From Prosthecobacter fusiformis (lineage in GTDB: Bacteria > Verrucomicrobiota > Verrucomicrobiia > Verrucomicrobiales > Verrucomicrobiaceae): a stretch of 64,000 nt of DNA. The position numbers were made by a program, and so were the translations under genes. The stretch lies in assembly GCF_004364345.1 (NCBI RefSeq), contig NZ_SOCA01000001.1:806001-870000 (forward strand). The letters run 5' to 3'. How positions within the stretch are numbered: position 1 is the stretch's first letter; every line of letters starts with the position of its first letter. Below, piece by piece: positions 24,746 through 37,225 of this stretch. Below the pieces are notes generated by a model, which was not told the origin of the DNA, did no database searches, and saw only the letters and a program-made list of their open reading frames with translations.

Positions 24746-26497
24746 ATGCGCATCTGCGGAAAAATCATTCTATTGCCCCTCCTGTGTCTGGCGCTGCTCC
24801 GCTCCGCAGCAGCCCAGGCACCAGCGCAGATTAACCTGGATGCCATTCTCGATTTGGCAGACCCTTTTGCCACATCCCTGGATCAGTTTAAGGCACTGCT
24901 CGATCCGGTAAAGCCCCATCATGTTGCCCCTGGCGGTGCCATGAATGAGCCTGACCTGGAGCTTTATGGGTGGAACTTGGGCGCTTCTAGCACGGTATCA
25001 GTTTTTGATAGGCAGTTCACTCTGCATGAACTGAATGTTTACACCTCAAATGTCGTCCCCGGTCGCTACTCGTTCACGCTGAATCTGCCATCTGGTCCCA
25101 ACGCTCATTTCCAAATGTTAGCGGACTATCTAACTTTGAAATTAACGGTCGAGGCGAAGGACTCGGAGATCACTATTCGTGGAACGCCGGAAAGGAAAGA
25201 ACCCATGAAAAGGTGGGACTGCGGGACGCACAGTATCGCCATCTTCAAATCCGCCCCGGATCTGTTGATGGTCACCGTGTCTGCGGGCGGCTCCACTCCG
25301 GCCAGCAGCCCTACGTCCCCCTTCTCAGCCCAGATAAACCATGTGGACGTGGATCTCGACTTACTCCTGAACCTGCCTGGATTCTGGAGCACTACCCCAG
25401 AAAAATTTGATCAAATCTACCGCGCCAAAACGGAAAAACCCCAAGAACAACTTCCCCAGTTTGAATGGCTCAACGCGGGCAAAACGCGCGCACGCTTTTC
25501 GCGCAAAATGTATACCAACCTGGAAGCCAACATCTCCATGTTTGGCAGATTCCTCAAGGTGGAGGAAGCCATTGTCGAATTCGTCAACAACCGCGCAGCC
25601 CGGGTCACGATCTCCCTCTACAACCGAGGAGATACGGGTGACATTGATCCCACCCAGTTCAGCCAGCTCTTCAAAAAGACCGGCCAGCACCTGGGTCAAA
25701 TTCTCAAAGTAGCTCCGCGCAACCAATCCGCCTCCATTTCTTCCGCCGTTAAAACGGTCAGTTGGCAGTGGCAAACGGCGGCGGGCATCGCGCTGCTGGA
25801 ACACAACGACTACAGCAATAGCGGCGGGCGTCCTGAATTTCTGCGCGTGAAACTGGCCTCACCCGACCAAGCGGACTGGAGCATGGGCAAGCTCACTGTG
25901 GGTGTCCAAAGAATGGCCTTGCTCAACAACATCACCAAAACGGCCGAGGGGGATGTCTATATCGCGGGTGTCCCTATGGTGGACCAGGGAGCCAAGGGCT
26001 ATTGCGTGGCCGCGAGCTGCCAACGCCTCTTTGAATACATGCAGATCCCCTGCGACCAGCACGAGATCGCCCAGCTTGTCAGCGTGGATGCGGAAAACGG
26101 GGCCAATATTCTAACCATGCAGAAGAGCCTGGCGAAGATCGATGGCCAATACAAAGTTGCCTTCAAGCCCTTCATCAATCCCGAGATCTATTACTCCGGT
26201 GGCAAACGCCGGGTATCCCTCCGCCAGTTTTCCATCATTGTTAAAGAGCATGTGGACAAAGGTATCCCCCTGCTTTGGGCATTGGAACTGGGGCATTTCC
26301 CTGAGGATCCGCCGTTGCCCAATGGTGGCCAGGTGAGCGGAGGCCACATGCGCATGATCATTGGATACAACAGTGCAAAGAATCAGGTCCTTTTCACCGA
26401 TTCCTGGGGCGCGGGCCATGAGCTGAAGCGTATGTCTGAAAACGCCGGTTATGAGGTCACTATGGGCCTCTATTCGATGTCGCCGCGCGGCTTATAG
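24746..26497 (+). CDS. Secreted C39-like cysteine protease with duplicated N-terminal domain
   Basis: 583 residues with signal peptide ending SAAAQA. The C-terminal part (about 395-583) is a papain-like/C39-type domain: Gln and Cys in VDQGAKGYCVAASCQRL, His in SGGHMRMIIGYN and Asp in FTDSWGAGHE. Residues 25-390 hold what looks like two copies of one domain: LDAILDLADPFATSLDQF with LELYGWNLG, and LDLLLNLPGFWSTTPEKF with FEWLNAGKT. The catalytic triad looks intact. Not in an obvious operon; 99 bases follow the toroid protein. Confidence 0.82.
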   Translation: MRICGKIILLPLLCLALLRSAAAQAPAQINLDAILDLADPFATSLDQFKALLDPVKPHHVAPGGAMNEPDLELYGWNLGASSTVSVFDRQFTLHELNVYTSNVVPGRYSFTLNLPSGPNAHFQMLADYLTLKLTVEAKDSEITIRGTPERKEPMKRWDCGTHSIAIFKSAPDLLMVTVSAGGSTPASSPTSPFSAQINHVDVDLDLLLNLPGFWSTTPEKFDQIYRAKTEKPQEQLPQFEWLNAGKTRARFSRKMYTNLEANISMFGRFLKVEEAIVEFVNNRAARVTISLYNRGDTGDIDPTQFSQLFKKTGQHLGQILKVAPRNQSASISSAVKTVSWQWQTAAGIALLEHNDYSNSGGRPEFLRVKLASPDQADWSMGKLTVGVQRMALLNNITKTAEGDVYIAGVPMVDQGAKGYCVAASCQRLFEYMQIPCDQHEIAQLVSVDAENGANILTMQKSLAKIDGQYKVAFKPFINPEIYYSGGKRRVSLRQFSIIVKEHVDKGIPLLWALELGHFPEDPPLPNGGQVSGGHMRMIIGYNSAKNQVLFTDSWGAGHELKRMSENAGYEVTMGLYSMSPRGL

Positions 26498-26596
26498 TCA
26501 GCAGGCCGACTTCGGATGCACAAAAAGGCGGCTTTGCAGAAATAATACAGTTCACTTGAACTGCATTAAGCGTAACTCTATTCTTCCTCACCCCCA

Positions 26597-29500
26597 ATGC
26601 TGAAGAAATCTGCCGCCAAGTCCCCTGCTCCCAAAGCTGTCACCGACGTCATCCAGGTCCGTGGTGCCTGGCAGAACAATTTGCAGGGTATCGACCTGGA
26701 TTTGCCCCTGGGAAAGCTCTGCGTGGTGACCGGTCCCAGCGGCTCAGGGAAGTCATCACTCGCCTTTGATACCATCTATGCGGAAGGCCAGCGCCGGTAT
26801 GTGGAGACCTTCTCCCCCTATACGCGCCAGTTTTTTGAGCGCATGGATAAACCAAAGGTGGATGCCATCCATGGGATACCACCGGCCATTGCCATTGAGC
26901 AGGTGAATAACATCCGCTCTACGCGCAGCACCGTCGGCACCATCACAGAGATCAATGATTACCTGAAGATGCTCTTCCCGCGCTTGGCGGAGGGCCAGTG
27001 CCCGGAATGCCACCGCCCGGTGAAACCGGAAACCCCGGAAAGCATCCAGCATGAACTGCTAACCACTCATGCAGGCCAGCAGGCGATGATTTGCTTTGGC
27101 GTACCCGTTCCTGCGGGGACCGCAGTCGAGGATTTCTTCACCTTCCTCCAGGGCCAGGGTTATCTGCGCATCTGGCTATATGGAGAAGCCATTCGCACCG
27201 ATGAGCCGGGAGCCATGAAAGGACGCAAGCTGCCCGCCATCGCCCTTGTCATCCAGGATCGCCTGGCCCTCGAGCCTAACCAAAAGTCACGTTTGAGCGA
27301 AGCCATCGAGGCCGCCCTTCGTTTGGGAAAAGGCCAGATGACGGCAGTCTTCTCAGAATCGGCCAGTGGAGCCGTCTCGTCCTTCTCCACCGACTGGCGC
27401 TGCGCTGATTGTGACATCCAGCTCCCGCCGCCGACCCCCGGCCTCTTTTCCTTCAACAGTCCCATCGGTGCCTGCCCCACCTGCAAGGGGTTTGGCCGCA
27501 CTCTCGGCCTGGACCTCCGCAAGGCGATGCCGGATGAATCGCTCAGCATCCGGGACGGCCTGGTCAAAGCCTTCAGCGGCAGCACGTATCGCGAAAGCCA
27601 GGATGATCTGGAGCGTGCGGCGAAACGCAAAGGCGTAGATCTGGATACCCCTTTCGCAGACCTGCCTGACGATGAGCAAAAATGGGTGGTCGAAGGTGTG
27701 GGCAAAGATCCTGAAGCCGCCTGGCAGGATGGCGAGTGGTATGGCGTTAGAGGCTTCTTCAAATGGCTGGAAGGACGTGCCTACAAGATGCATGTCCGCA
27801 TCTTTCTCAGCCGCTTCCGCGCTTATACCACCTGTGCGGATTGCGATGGTGGCCGCCTGAAAAAGGACGCTTACAACTTCCGCGTCGGTGGCCAAACCAT
27901 TGCCGATCTCTGGAACCTCCCTGTCACCGACCTCCTGCCCCTTGTGCAAAGCTGGGCTGTGACACCCGGTGATAATGCCACCCAGATGCTGCGTGATGAA
28001 ATCGGCGGTCGCCTCAGTTATCTGGACCGGGCCGGCCTCGGTTACATTCACCTGGACCGCCTCACCCGCACACTCAGCGGCGGGGAACTGCAACGCGTCA
28101 ACCTAACCACATGTTTAGGAGCATCATTGGTCAATACGCTCTTCGTTTTGGATGAGCCCAGCATCGGCCTCCATCCCCGGGATATTGGCCGCCTCATCGG
28201 CGTCATGGAAGGCCTCCGCGACAAAGGCAATACTCTCCTCGTCGTCGAGCATGAAGAGTCCGTGATGCGTGCCGCAGATCACGTCATCGAGATCGGCCCC
28301 GGACGCGGGGACAAAGGCGGTCGCCTCGTTTATGACGGCCCCTTGAGCGGCCTGGAAAAAATGGAAGGTTCCCTGACTGCCGATTACCTCACCGGCCGCA
28401 AAACCATCCAGGTACCGGACAGCCGACGCTCCATCAAAAAAGCACCCCGGTTGCAGATCAAAGGTGCCCGTCAAAACAACCTTAAAAACCTGGATGTCGA
28501 AATTCCCCTCGGCGTCTTCTGTTGCATCACCGGCGTCTCCGGCTCAGGCAAAAGTACCCTTGTGCATGAGGTTCTGTATCGCAATCTCCAGCGCCTACGC
28601 GGGGAAGTGGGCGAGGATGAACCAGGGCGCGTGCGCTCCATCAGCGGTCATGAAAAGCTCAGCCAAGTCATCATGGTGGACCAGTCTCCCCTGGCCCGTA
28701 CTCCCCGCAGTACACCTGCGGTTTATGTCGGTGCCTTTGATACCATCCGCACCCTCTTTGCGGAGAGTGAGGATGCTAAGGCACAGGGCATCACCCCTGG
28801 ATTCTTCTCCTTCAATTCAGGCGAGGGCCGCTGCGAACGCTGCATGGGCAATGGGTTCGAGAAGATCGAAATGCAGTTCCTTAGCGACCTGTATGTCACC
28901 TGCCCGGAGTGTGAGGGAAAGCGTTACCAGCCTCATGCCTTGAAGATTCGCCTGCATGACAAAAGCATTCACGATGTCCTCGGCCTAACAATTGAAGAAT
29001 CGGCCGAATGGTTTCTCCACATGCAGGCACCGGCAGGCAATGGCAATGCGCGCGCAGATGCCTCATTCATCCGCAAGGCCCGCCAAGTCGCAGATCAGCT
29101 TGCCATTCTCGTCGAGGCCGGTCTCGGTTATCTAAAGCTCGGCCAGCCCTTAAATACGCTTTCCGGCGGCGAAGCCCAGCGCCTGAAACTCGTCGGTCAT
29201 CTGATTGAGAGCGCCTCTGAAAAAGACGCTGATATGAAGTCCGCCCTGCTGCTCCTGGATGAGCCTACCACGGGGCTTCATTTTGATGACATCGCCCTGC
29301 TGGTGAAGCTCCTTCAGCGCCTCGTTAATGAAGGTAACAGCCTCCTTGTCATCGAGCACAATGTGGACGTGATCCAATGCGCCGACTGGGTCATTGATCT
29401 GGGTCCTGATGGTGGTGCCATGGGCGGGCAGCTCGTCGTGGCAGGCACCCCGGAGCAAGTCGCCGCCTGTGAGCAATCCTGGACCGGAAAATACCTCGCG

Positions 29501-32233
29501 GAAAAGTTTGGCGCAGGCCGTGCAGAGACACGAGTTGCTGAAAGAGCGGCTGAATACCAAGTCCGCAAAAATGCCGCCCCCATCGTCGCCACGCCGAATA
29601 CCATCAGCATCCGCGGTGCCCGTGAGCATAACCTCAAGAACATCTCCATTGAGATTCCTCGCGACCAGTTTGTGGTCGTGACCGGGCTCAGCGGCAGCGG
29701 TAAATCCTCCCTCGCCTTTGACCTCGTTTTTGCCGAAGGCCAGCGCCGTTTCCTCGATAGCATGTCCGTCTTCGCCCGCACCTTTGTGGAGCAGATGGAA
29801 AAGCCGGAGGTGGATGTCATCAGCGGCGTTCCTCCCACTGTCGCCATTGAGCAGCGAATCTCTCGTGGAGGGGGTAAATCCACCGTCGCCACCGTCACAG
29901 AGGTTTATCATTTCCTCCGTCTTCTCTTCGCCAAGCTCGGCACCCAATACTGTCCGAAATGCGACGTGCCCGTGCAAAAGCAAAGCCTCAGCGCCATCAC
30001 CCAGACCGTGGTGGAGCGTGCTAAAAAAGGCCCGTTGCAGATCCTCGCGCCTTTGATCAAGGCCCGCAAAGGTTTCCATACGGAGGTGGCCGAAGCTGCC
30101 GCTAAACAAGGCATCACCCTCCTCCTGGTCGATGGACAGTTCCGCGAGACCGCCAACTTTCAGCGACTGGAGCGGTTCAAAGAGCACAGCATCGATGCCG
30201 TCGTCGGTGATGTTAAAAAAGGCACTTCTGCCCTGGAGCTGCGACCTCTTTTGGAAAAGGCCCTGAAGATGGGCAAAGGGACCCTCAAGCTCTGGCTTCC
30301 AGGCAACACATCGCAAGTGCTCAGCACTGAGATGAGCTGCCCTAAATGTGACCTCTCTTTTGAGGAGCTGGACCCGCGTCTGTTCTCCTTCAACAGCCCA
30401 CACGGCTGGTGCCCGACCTGCCGAGGATTCGGTTTTAAAGTGTCTTCCAATGGGGCCACTCCACGCCGCGATGACATCTCCAAGCTGGAGGCCGAAATGG
30501 AGGAGGAGCGCCGCCTATCCCGCAGTGAAGATGACGATGAAGAAGACAACGTCCGCACCCTCTGCCTGGAGTGTCACGGCTCACGCCTCAATGAAACGGC
30601 ACGCTATGTCCGCCTGCAGGATTTCACTGTCCCGGACATCAATGCCAAGTCCGCTCTGGATGCCGCCGAATCCGTCAAAAAGCTCAGATTCAACGGCACC
30701 GAAGCCGTCATCGCCCGTGACATTATGGCGGAGATCGAGCAGCGCCTGCATTTCATGAAGGAAGTCGGCCTGGGTTATCTCCAACTCAACCGCAGTGCCG
30801 ATACCCTCAGCGGGGGCGAGGCCCAGCGCATCCGCCTCGCCGCCCAGCTCGGCAGCAATCTGCGCGGCGTTCTTTATGTCCTGGATGAGCCCACCATCGG
30901 CCTGCATCCACGGGATAATGAGCGCCTGCTCGATACCCTCGTCGCCCTGCGAGACAAGGGAAATTCCCTCCTCGTTGTTGAGCATGATGACGACACCATG
31001 CGCCGTGCCGATACCATCATCGACCTCGGGCCGGGAGCCGGGCGCTTCGGTGGCGAGGTCATCTCTCAGGGCAATCTCGCCCACATCCTCAAGGATAAAA
31101 AAAGCGTTACTGGCCAGGGCCTGCGCAATCCCTTCAAACATCCCCTCCAGGGTCAGTGGCGTGACCTCCCTGCCGCTAGAAGCAAGGACGGCTGGCTGAA
31201 AATCCTGGGGGCCCACGCCAATAACCTCAAGAACATTGACGTCCAGATTCCTGTAGGCCGCCTTACCGTCATCACCGGCGTGAGCGGCAGTGGAAAAAGC
31301 ACTTTTCTCCATCAGGTGCTCTTCCCCGGCATGAAGAATCTCCTCAGCAAGGAGAAGAAACGCAAGTCCGTCAACCAACCCTGGAAAACCATCACCGGCG
31401 CAGAAAACTTCGGCTTCGTCTATGAGGTGGACCAGTCCCCCATTGGCAAGACCTCGCGCTCCTGCCCCGCCACTTACGTGGGGGTCTTGGATGACATCCG
31501 CAAGCTCTTCGCCCAGGTCCCTGTGGCCCGTGCTCGTGGCTACGATGCCGGGCGATTCTCCTTCAATACTGAAGGGGGCCGCTGCGAAGCCTGCCAGGGC
31601 AATGGCAATGTGAAGGTGGAAATGAACTTCCTTCCCACCACCCGCGTGCATTGTGAGATCTGCAACGGATTGCGTTTTAACTCCGCCACCATGGAGATCG
31701 AATACAACGGAAAAAACATCGGGCAGGTGCTGAAGATGAGCATCACCGAGGCCGCAGAATTCTTCGCCCATCAGCAGCGCATCGCACGCCCCTTGCAGCT
31801 CCTGGCTGATACCGGCGTTGGATACTTGCAGTTAGGCCAGCCCAGCCCCACCCTCAGCGGTGGCGAGGCCCAGCGAATCAAGCTCGTCACCGAGCTCAGC
31901 GGCGGTGTCTCACGCTCCGCCACCGAAAAAATTCGCGGCCTGAAGAACCAGAAGAAGAACCTCTACCTCATTGAAGAGCCCACCATCGGCCTCCACATGT
32001 CCGATGTCGGCCGTCTCATCGACATCCTCCATCGCCTCGTCGATGATGGCCATACCGTCGTCGTCATTGAGCATCACCCCGATATCTTCGCCGAGGCTGA
32101 TTACATCATTGATATCGGTCCTGAAGCGGGCGTGGACGGCGGACAGGTCGTCGCGTCAGGCACTCCGCTGGAGGTCTCTCGCCACAAAGTGAGCCGCACC
32201 GCTCCCTTCCTGAAAAAGATCCTCACTCCGTAA
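26597..32233 (+). CDS. uvrA: Tandem-duplicated excinuclease ABC subunit A
   Basis: 1878 residues, about twice the usual UvrA. It is the damage-recognition ATPase of nucleotide excision repair. Two complete UvrA halves lie head to tail, giving four ABC ATPase cassettes: Walker [10 protein letters not shown] (about 46-54), [18 protein letters not shown] and GVSGSGKST, each with an LSGGE signature. Each half has its own zinc modules (for example CADCD/CPTC and CERC/CPEC in the first; CPKC/CPTC and CEAC/CEIC in the second). All nucleotide-binding motifs look intact, so both halves may be active, and a monomer could replace the usual dimer. Double-length UvrA is also found in chlamydiae. Confidence 0.96.
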   Translation: MLKKSAAKSPAPKAVTDVIQVRGAWQNNLQGIDLDLPLGKLCVVTGPSGSGKSSLAFDTIYAEGQRRYVETFSPYTRQFFERMDKPKVDAIHGIPPAIAIEQVNNIRSTRSTVGTITEINDYLKMLFPRLAEGQCPECHRPVKPETPESIQHELLTTHAGQQAMICFGVPVPAGTAVEDFFTFLQGQGYLRIWLYGEAIRTDEPGAMKGRKLPAIALVIQDRLALEPNQKSRLSEAIEAALRLGKGQMTAVFSESASGAVSSFSTDWRCADCDIQLPPPTPGLFSFNSPIGACPTCKGFGRTLGLDLRKAMPDESLSIRDGLVKAFSGSTYRESQDDLERAAKRKGVDLDTPFADLPDDEQKWVVEGVGKDPEAAWQDGEWYGVRGFFKWLEGRAYKMHVRIFLSRFRAYTTCADCDGGRLKKDAYNFRVGGQTIADLWNLPVTDLLPLVQSWAVTPGDNATQMLRDEIGGRLSYLDRAGLGYIHLDRLTRTLSGGELQRVNLTTCLGASLVNTLFVLDEPSIGLHPRDIGRLIGVMEGLRDKGNTLLVVEHEESVMRAADHVIEIGPGRGDKGGRLVYDGPLSGLEKMEGSLTADYLTGRKTIQVPDSRRSIKKAPRLQIKGARQNNLKNLDVEIPLGVFCCITGVSGSGKSTLVHEVLYRNLQRLRGEVGEDEPGRVRSISGHEKLSQVIMVDQSPLARTPRSTPAVYVGAFDTIRTLFAESEDAKAQGITPGFFSFNSGEGRCERCMGNGFEKIEMQFLSDLYVTCPECEGKRYQPHALKIRLHDKSIHDVLGLTIEESAEWFLHMQAPAGNGNARADASFIRKARQVADQLAILVEAGLGYLKLGQPLNTLSGGEAQRLKLVGHLIESASEKDADMKSALLLLDEPTTGLHFDDIALLVKLLQRLVNEGNSLLVIEHNVDVIQCADWVIDLGPDGGAMGGQLVVAGTPEQVAACEQSWTGKYLAEKFGAGRAETRVAERAAEYQVRKNAAPIVATPNTISIRGAREHNLKNISIEIPRDQFVVVTGLSGSGKSSLAFDLVFAEGQRRFLDSMSVFARTFVEQMEKPEVDVISGVPPTVAIEQRISRGGGKSTVATVTEVYHFLRLLFAKLGTQYCPKCDVPVQKQSLSAITQTVVERAKKGPLQILAPLIKARKGFHTEVAEAAAKQGITLLLVDGQFRETANFQRLERFKEHSIDAVVGDVKKGTSALELRPLLEKALKMGKGTLKLWLPGNTSQVLSTEMSCPKCDLSFEELDPRLFSFNSPHGWCPTCRGFGFKVSSNGATPRRDDISKLEAEMEEERRLSRSEDDDEEDNVRTLCLECHGSRLNETARYVRLQDFTVPDINAKSALDAAESVKKLRFNGTEAVIARDIMAEIEQRLHFMKEVGLGYLQLNRSADTLSGGEAQRIRLAAQLGSNLRGVLYVLDEPTIGLHPRDNERLLDTLVALRDKGNSLLVVEHDDDTMRRADTIIDLGPGAGRFGGEVISQGNLAHILKDKKSVTGQGLRNPFKHPLQGQWRDLPAARSKDGWLKILGAHANNLKNIDVQIPVGRLTVITGVSGSGKSTFLHQVLFPGMKNLLSKEKKRKSVNQPWKTITGAENFGFVYEVDQSPIGKTSRSCPATYVGVLDDIRKLFAQVPVARARGYDAGRFSFNTEGGRCEACQGNGNVKVEMNFLPTTRVHCEICNGLRFNSATMEIEYNGKNIGQVLKMSITEAAEFFAHQQRIARPLQLLADTGVGYLQLGQPSPTLSGGEAQRIKLVTELSGGVSRSATEKIRGLKNQKKNLYLIEEPTIGLHMSDVGRLIDILHRLVDDGHTVVVIEHHPDIFAEADYIIDIGPEAGVDGGQVVASGTPLEVSRHKVSRTAPFLKKILTP

Positions 32234-32326
32234 CTCATCCTAAGCCATGCCCTCCAGGGCGTGGCGTTTGGGAGCCTCAATGAAAAGCGTGCCGATCTGG
32301 CCACGCTTCCCTCAAGAGCAAGGACC

Positions 32327-34195
<1,869 letters not shown>

Positions 34196-34255
34196 AGAGA
34201 CGCCGCGGATTCCTAGGGGGTAAATGACAGCCCGGTTAATGGGCTAAGAAGGGTG

Positions 34256-34283
34256 AATATCTTGGCGGCATCCATATGGTCAA
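34256..34283 (-). promoter_or_regulatory. Probable promoter of rpoD
   Basis: On the minus strand TTGACC (34283-34278), a 16-base spacer, then GATATT (34261-34256). It lies about 60 bases before the ATG at 34195. Match to consensus is 5/6 and 4/6. Confidence 0.4.
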
Positions 34284-34319
34284 GACAATCTTTGAATTAG
34301 CAGGTTTCTGAGGGTGCGC

Positions 34320-35555
34320 TTATGGATACAGCAGATATCGTTGCCGTGCACTGCGGAAAGAGCTTACCCAGCCATTCCACCCGGAAATAATACGGCTAGC
34401 AGGCACTCCCCGACGCAGGTCCCGATAAAGGGATTCACTACCATAAACTTTGTGGAAAAGATTCAGTTTTGATCCGCTCATGCGGCTGAGCACCTTGCCG
34501 CCGGTCAGCCGGTTCAGTTCCCCCAGCAGCATCACGTCCAGCGCCGTCAGGTCCGCCTGGGCACGGGGATGGATGTTTAAACGCACCCCGCCGAAACCGT
34601 TGCGGGAATAAGGGCTGAAGCTCACCCCAGGCACATTCCACCGCTGGCAGGCCGCCATCATCGCCTGCGGATCCACCCCACTACCGCCCGCATACCCGAA
34701 TGGGTTTTCCGTGCCGATCCCAATATCCACCGCAGAACCGCCGCCCAGGATACCTGTGGCCACATAGTACTGCGGCGATGTGGCATACGGGATGTTGGGA
34801 GAAGTCCGATACCACCTCAGCCCTGTATCCTGCCAGACCATGCTACGAGTCCAGCCCTGCATTTTCACCACGTTTAAACGCGGGGCGCGGGTGATCCAGC
34901 CCTTGCTCCCCGTCATCATCGCCAGTTCCCCTGCCGTCATCCCGTGCACATAGGGAACCGGGATCTGTCCCACAAAAGACTTCCATTGGGATTCCAGCGG
35001 CGGTCCTTCCACCCTCCAGCCCCCCATGGGATTCGGCCGGTCCAGCACCACAAACTGCTTGCCGTTTTCCGCACACGCCTCCATCGCCACCGCCATGGTG
35101 CTGATGTAGGTATAACTTCGGCAGCCGATGTCCTGGAGATCGAATACCAGCACATCAATCGGAGCCAACATCTGCGGCGTCGGCTTCCGGGTAGGGCCAT
35201 AAAGCGAGTAAACCGTCAGCCCGGTCACACTGTCCCGCCGGGTGCTGACATGGATACCAGCCCCAATGGTCCCGTCGATGCCATGCTCCGGGGCATAGAG
35301 CGCAGTAAAGGATGACCCTAGCGCCCGCTGCATCACCGTACGGGTCATTTCACCACGCCCGTTTACGCTGGTGTGATTGGTGATCAGCCCCACCCGCTTG
35401 CCTCTCAGCAGATCAAAATTTCGCGAAGCCAGGAAATCAATCCCCAGCATGAAGGGTCCCCCCTGCTGAGGGGGCATCGCCTGCGGCATCTGGCTCACCT
35501 GGCATCCGGTCAAAAACGCAGCGCCAGAAAGGAGAAAGGAACGTCGGGAACCCAT
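34320..35555 (-). CDS. namZ: Exo-beta-N-acetylmuramidase-like lipoprotein (DUF1343/NamZ)
   Basis: Set to start at MGSRRSFLLSGAAFLTGCQ (35555), which gives a lipoprotein signal with lipobox FLTGC; the frame is open 25 codons further. About 411 residues of the DUF1343 family, whose Bacillus member NamZ removes MurNAc from glycan ends. Family motifs: GLITNHTSVN, ALYAPEHGIDG with the conserved Glu/His, DLQDIGCRSYTYISTM and DRPNPMGG. Likely in cell-wall turnover. It follows pyrB by about 90 bases on the same strand. Confidence 0.87.
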   Translation of the reverse strand: MGSRRSFLLSGAAFLTGCQVSQMPQAMPPQQGGPFMLGIDFLASRNFDLLRGKRVGLITNHTSVNGRGEMTRTVMQRALGSSFTALYAPEHGIDGTIGAGIHVSTRRDSVTGLTVYSLYGPTRKPTPQMLAPIDVLVFDLQDIGCRSYTYISTMAVAMEACAENGKQFVVLDRPNPMGGWRVEGPPLESQWKSFVGQIPVPYVHGMTAGELAMMTGSKGWITRAPRLNVVKMQGWTRSMVWQDTGLRWYRTSPNIPYATSPQYYVATGILGGGSAVDIGIGTENPFGYAGGSGVDPQAMMAACQRWNVPGVSFSPYSRNGFGGVRLNIHPRAQADLTALDVMLLGELNRLTGGKVLSRMSGSKLNLFHKVYGSESLYRDLRRGVPASRIISGWNGWVSSFRSARQRYLLYP

Positions 35556-35645
35556 GGCCACGACAGAGGCGTTGCCAGCCTCATGGGTCAAATGGAGAAT
35601 CGTTTTCTGGGTAGATGCAAAGACATCCAATCCATCTTTATCTTC

Positions 35646-36575
35646 TCACACCGCGCCCGGTTTCAGCCAATAAAGTACGCTCATGCGCACTGCGATGCCG
35701 TTTTCCACCTGCTGGTTGATCAGGCTCTTCTCGTAATTCATGCCCTGATCCGTGATCTCCACGCCGCGATTGACGGGCCCAGGATGCATTAGCCATAGGC
35801 CGCGCTCCCTCAGGATCTGCACTCGGGCATCTGTGAGACCGTAATTTTTATGGTATTCGGCGGCGCTGGGGAAAAAGGGTTCATCCATGCGCTCGCTCTG
35901 GACGCGGAGGAGATAAACCACATCCGGCTTCCACTCCAGGGCATCCGCCCAGTTTCCAAAAAGCTTCACCTCTTCGGGTGTCTCGCGCGGCATCATGGAG
36001 CCGGGAGCCAGGTAAGAAACGTTCATGCCCAGCCGACGGAAAATCAGGCTGGTGCTGCGGGCCACGCGGCTATGCTGAATATCCCCGACAATGAGCACCC
36101 GTGCTCCCCGCATATCCTTGAACTTTTCACGCAGGGTAAAGGCATCCAGCAGCGCCTGTGTCGGGTGAGCATGCCAACCATCACCTGCATTGATCACGCT
36201 GGCGCGAGTATTTTTGGCGATCAAACTCGGGGTTCCTGACTGCTTGTGTCGCACCACGATGTAATCTACCCGCATGGATTCCAAGGTCTCGACTGTATCC
36301 AGCACCGACTCGCCTTTGACCACGCTGGACGACTCAATGTCAAAATGGGTCACGTCCGCAGAAAGGCGGTTGGCCGCCACTTCAAAGGAAGATCGTGTGC
36401 GTGTGCTCGGCTCATAAAAAAGTGTCAGCACCGTCTGCCCTTTCAGCGTCGGCACCTTCTTCACACTGCGTTTGAAGAGGTCCTTAAAAGGCACGGCATT
36501 GGCCAGGACAAACTCGATTTCCTCATTCGTCAGGGAGGCGATGTCCAGGAGGTCTTTGCGTGGGGTGATGCTCAT
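35646..36575 (-). CDS. pyrB: Aspartate carbamoyltransferase catalytic subunit
   Basis: 309 residues. Joins carbamoyl phosphate to aspartate, the committed step of pyrimidine synthesis. The carbamoyl-phosphate site STRTRSSFE, the HPTQALLD motif and HPGPVNRGVE are all present. Its start overlaps the pyrR stop by four bases (36572-36575), so both are coupled and co-regulated. Confidence 0.97.
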   Translation of the reverse strand: MSITPRKDLLDIASLTNEEIEFVLANAVPFKDLFKRSVKKVPTLKGQTVLTLFYEPSTRTRSSFEVAANRLSADVTHFDIESSSVVKGESVLDTVETLESMRVDYIVVRHKQSGTPSLIAKNTRASVINAGDGWHAHPTQALLDAFTLREKFKDMRGARVLIVGDIQHSRVARSTSLIFRRLGMNVSYLAPGSMMPRETPEEVKLFGNWADALEWKPDVVYLLRVQSERMDEPFFPSAAEYHKNYGLTDARVQILRERGLWLMHPGPVNRGVEITDQGMNYEKSLINQQVENGIAVRMSVLYWLKPGAV

Positions 36576-37132
36576 GTAGTTTTCTGTGGCCAGGGTCTGA
36601 CAAAGACTTCGTCGCGTCCGTCGCCATCGGCGAATCGCACGCTCACTCGTTCGTTCGGCGTCAGGTCCACGCGGATCCCGGCATAGTCAGGTTGTAATGG
36701 CAGCTCACGGCCTGCACGGTCCACCAGCACCGCAAACTGGACACAGCGCGGCCGCCCAAAATCCAGCAGCTCATCCAAAGCCGCGCGGGAAGTGCGGGCG
36801 GTATAAATCACCTCGTCACAAAGAATGACGACAGCGTCATCAAGGTCAAAGCCCAGTTCAGATCCCTCCAGCTTGGGCAGCACCGTCATCGTCTGCAGGT
36901 CATCCCGATATTGGGTGATGTCGATTTTACCAAAATCCACCTCCCGCCCCCGTGCACGCAGGCGCTCAGCCAGAGCCCGGGCGAAGGGGACCCCACGGCG
37001 GTAAACGCCAACGAGGGCAATCTTTTCCTCGCCTTTCCAGCGGGCATCCATGGCTGCCGCGATTTCATCCAGGCAACGCGCCACCCCAGCGGCGTCCAGA
37101 AGTTGGCGGAGTTTGTCAGGCGGTTCAGTCAC
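36572..37132 (-). CDS. pyrR: PyrR pyrimidine regulator/uracil phosphoribosyltransferase
   Basis: 186 residues of the PyrR type-I phosphoribosyltransferase fold; PyrR binds pyr mRNA and attenuates transcription in response to UMP, and also has uracil phosphoribosyltransferase activity. ALVGVYRRGVPFA and the PRPP loop VVILCDEVIYTARTSRAALD are recognisable; the loop residue usually Gly in YTGRT is Ala here. No PyrR-binding RNA loop was found upstream, so the regulatory function is uncertain. Coupled to pyrB. Confidence 0.9.
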   Translation of the reverse strand: MTEPPDKLRQLLDAAGVARCLDEIAAAMDARWKGEEKIALVGVYRRGVPFARALAERLRARGREVDFGKIDITQYRDDLQTMTVLPKLEGSELGFDLDDAVVILCDEVIYTARTSRAALDELLDFGRPRCVQFAVLVDRAGRELPLQPDYAGIRVDLTPNERVSVRFADGDGRDEVFVRPWPQKTT

Positions 37133-37225
37133 ACCCTGAGATGAATGCAGGGACGCGTAAGCGTCAACGGGATTTCATCCACAAGCCACGAAGCCGGGCG
37201 GGTAAACCTTTCGTTCGCCTCAGGT

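Noticed and set aside
32247-32268. Hairpin after uvrA (GCCATGCCCT / AGGGCGTGGC)
   Set aside because: One mismatch and no T-tract, so not listed as a terminator.
37133-37225. PyrR-binding attenuator upstream of pyrR
   Set aside because: No sequence resembling the PyrR RNA loop or a terminator/antiterminator pair was visible.
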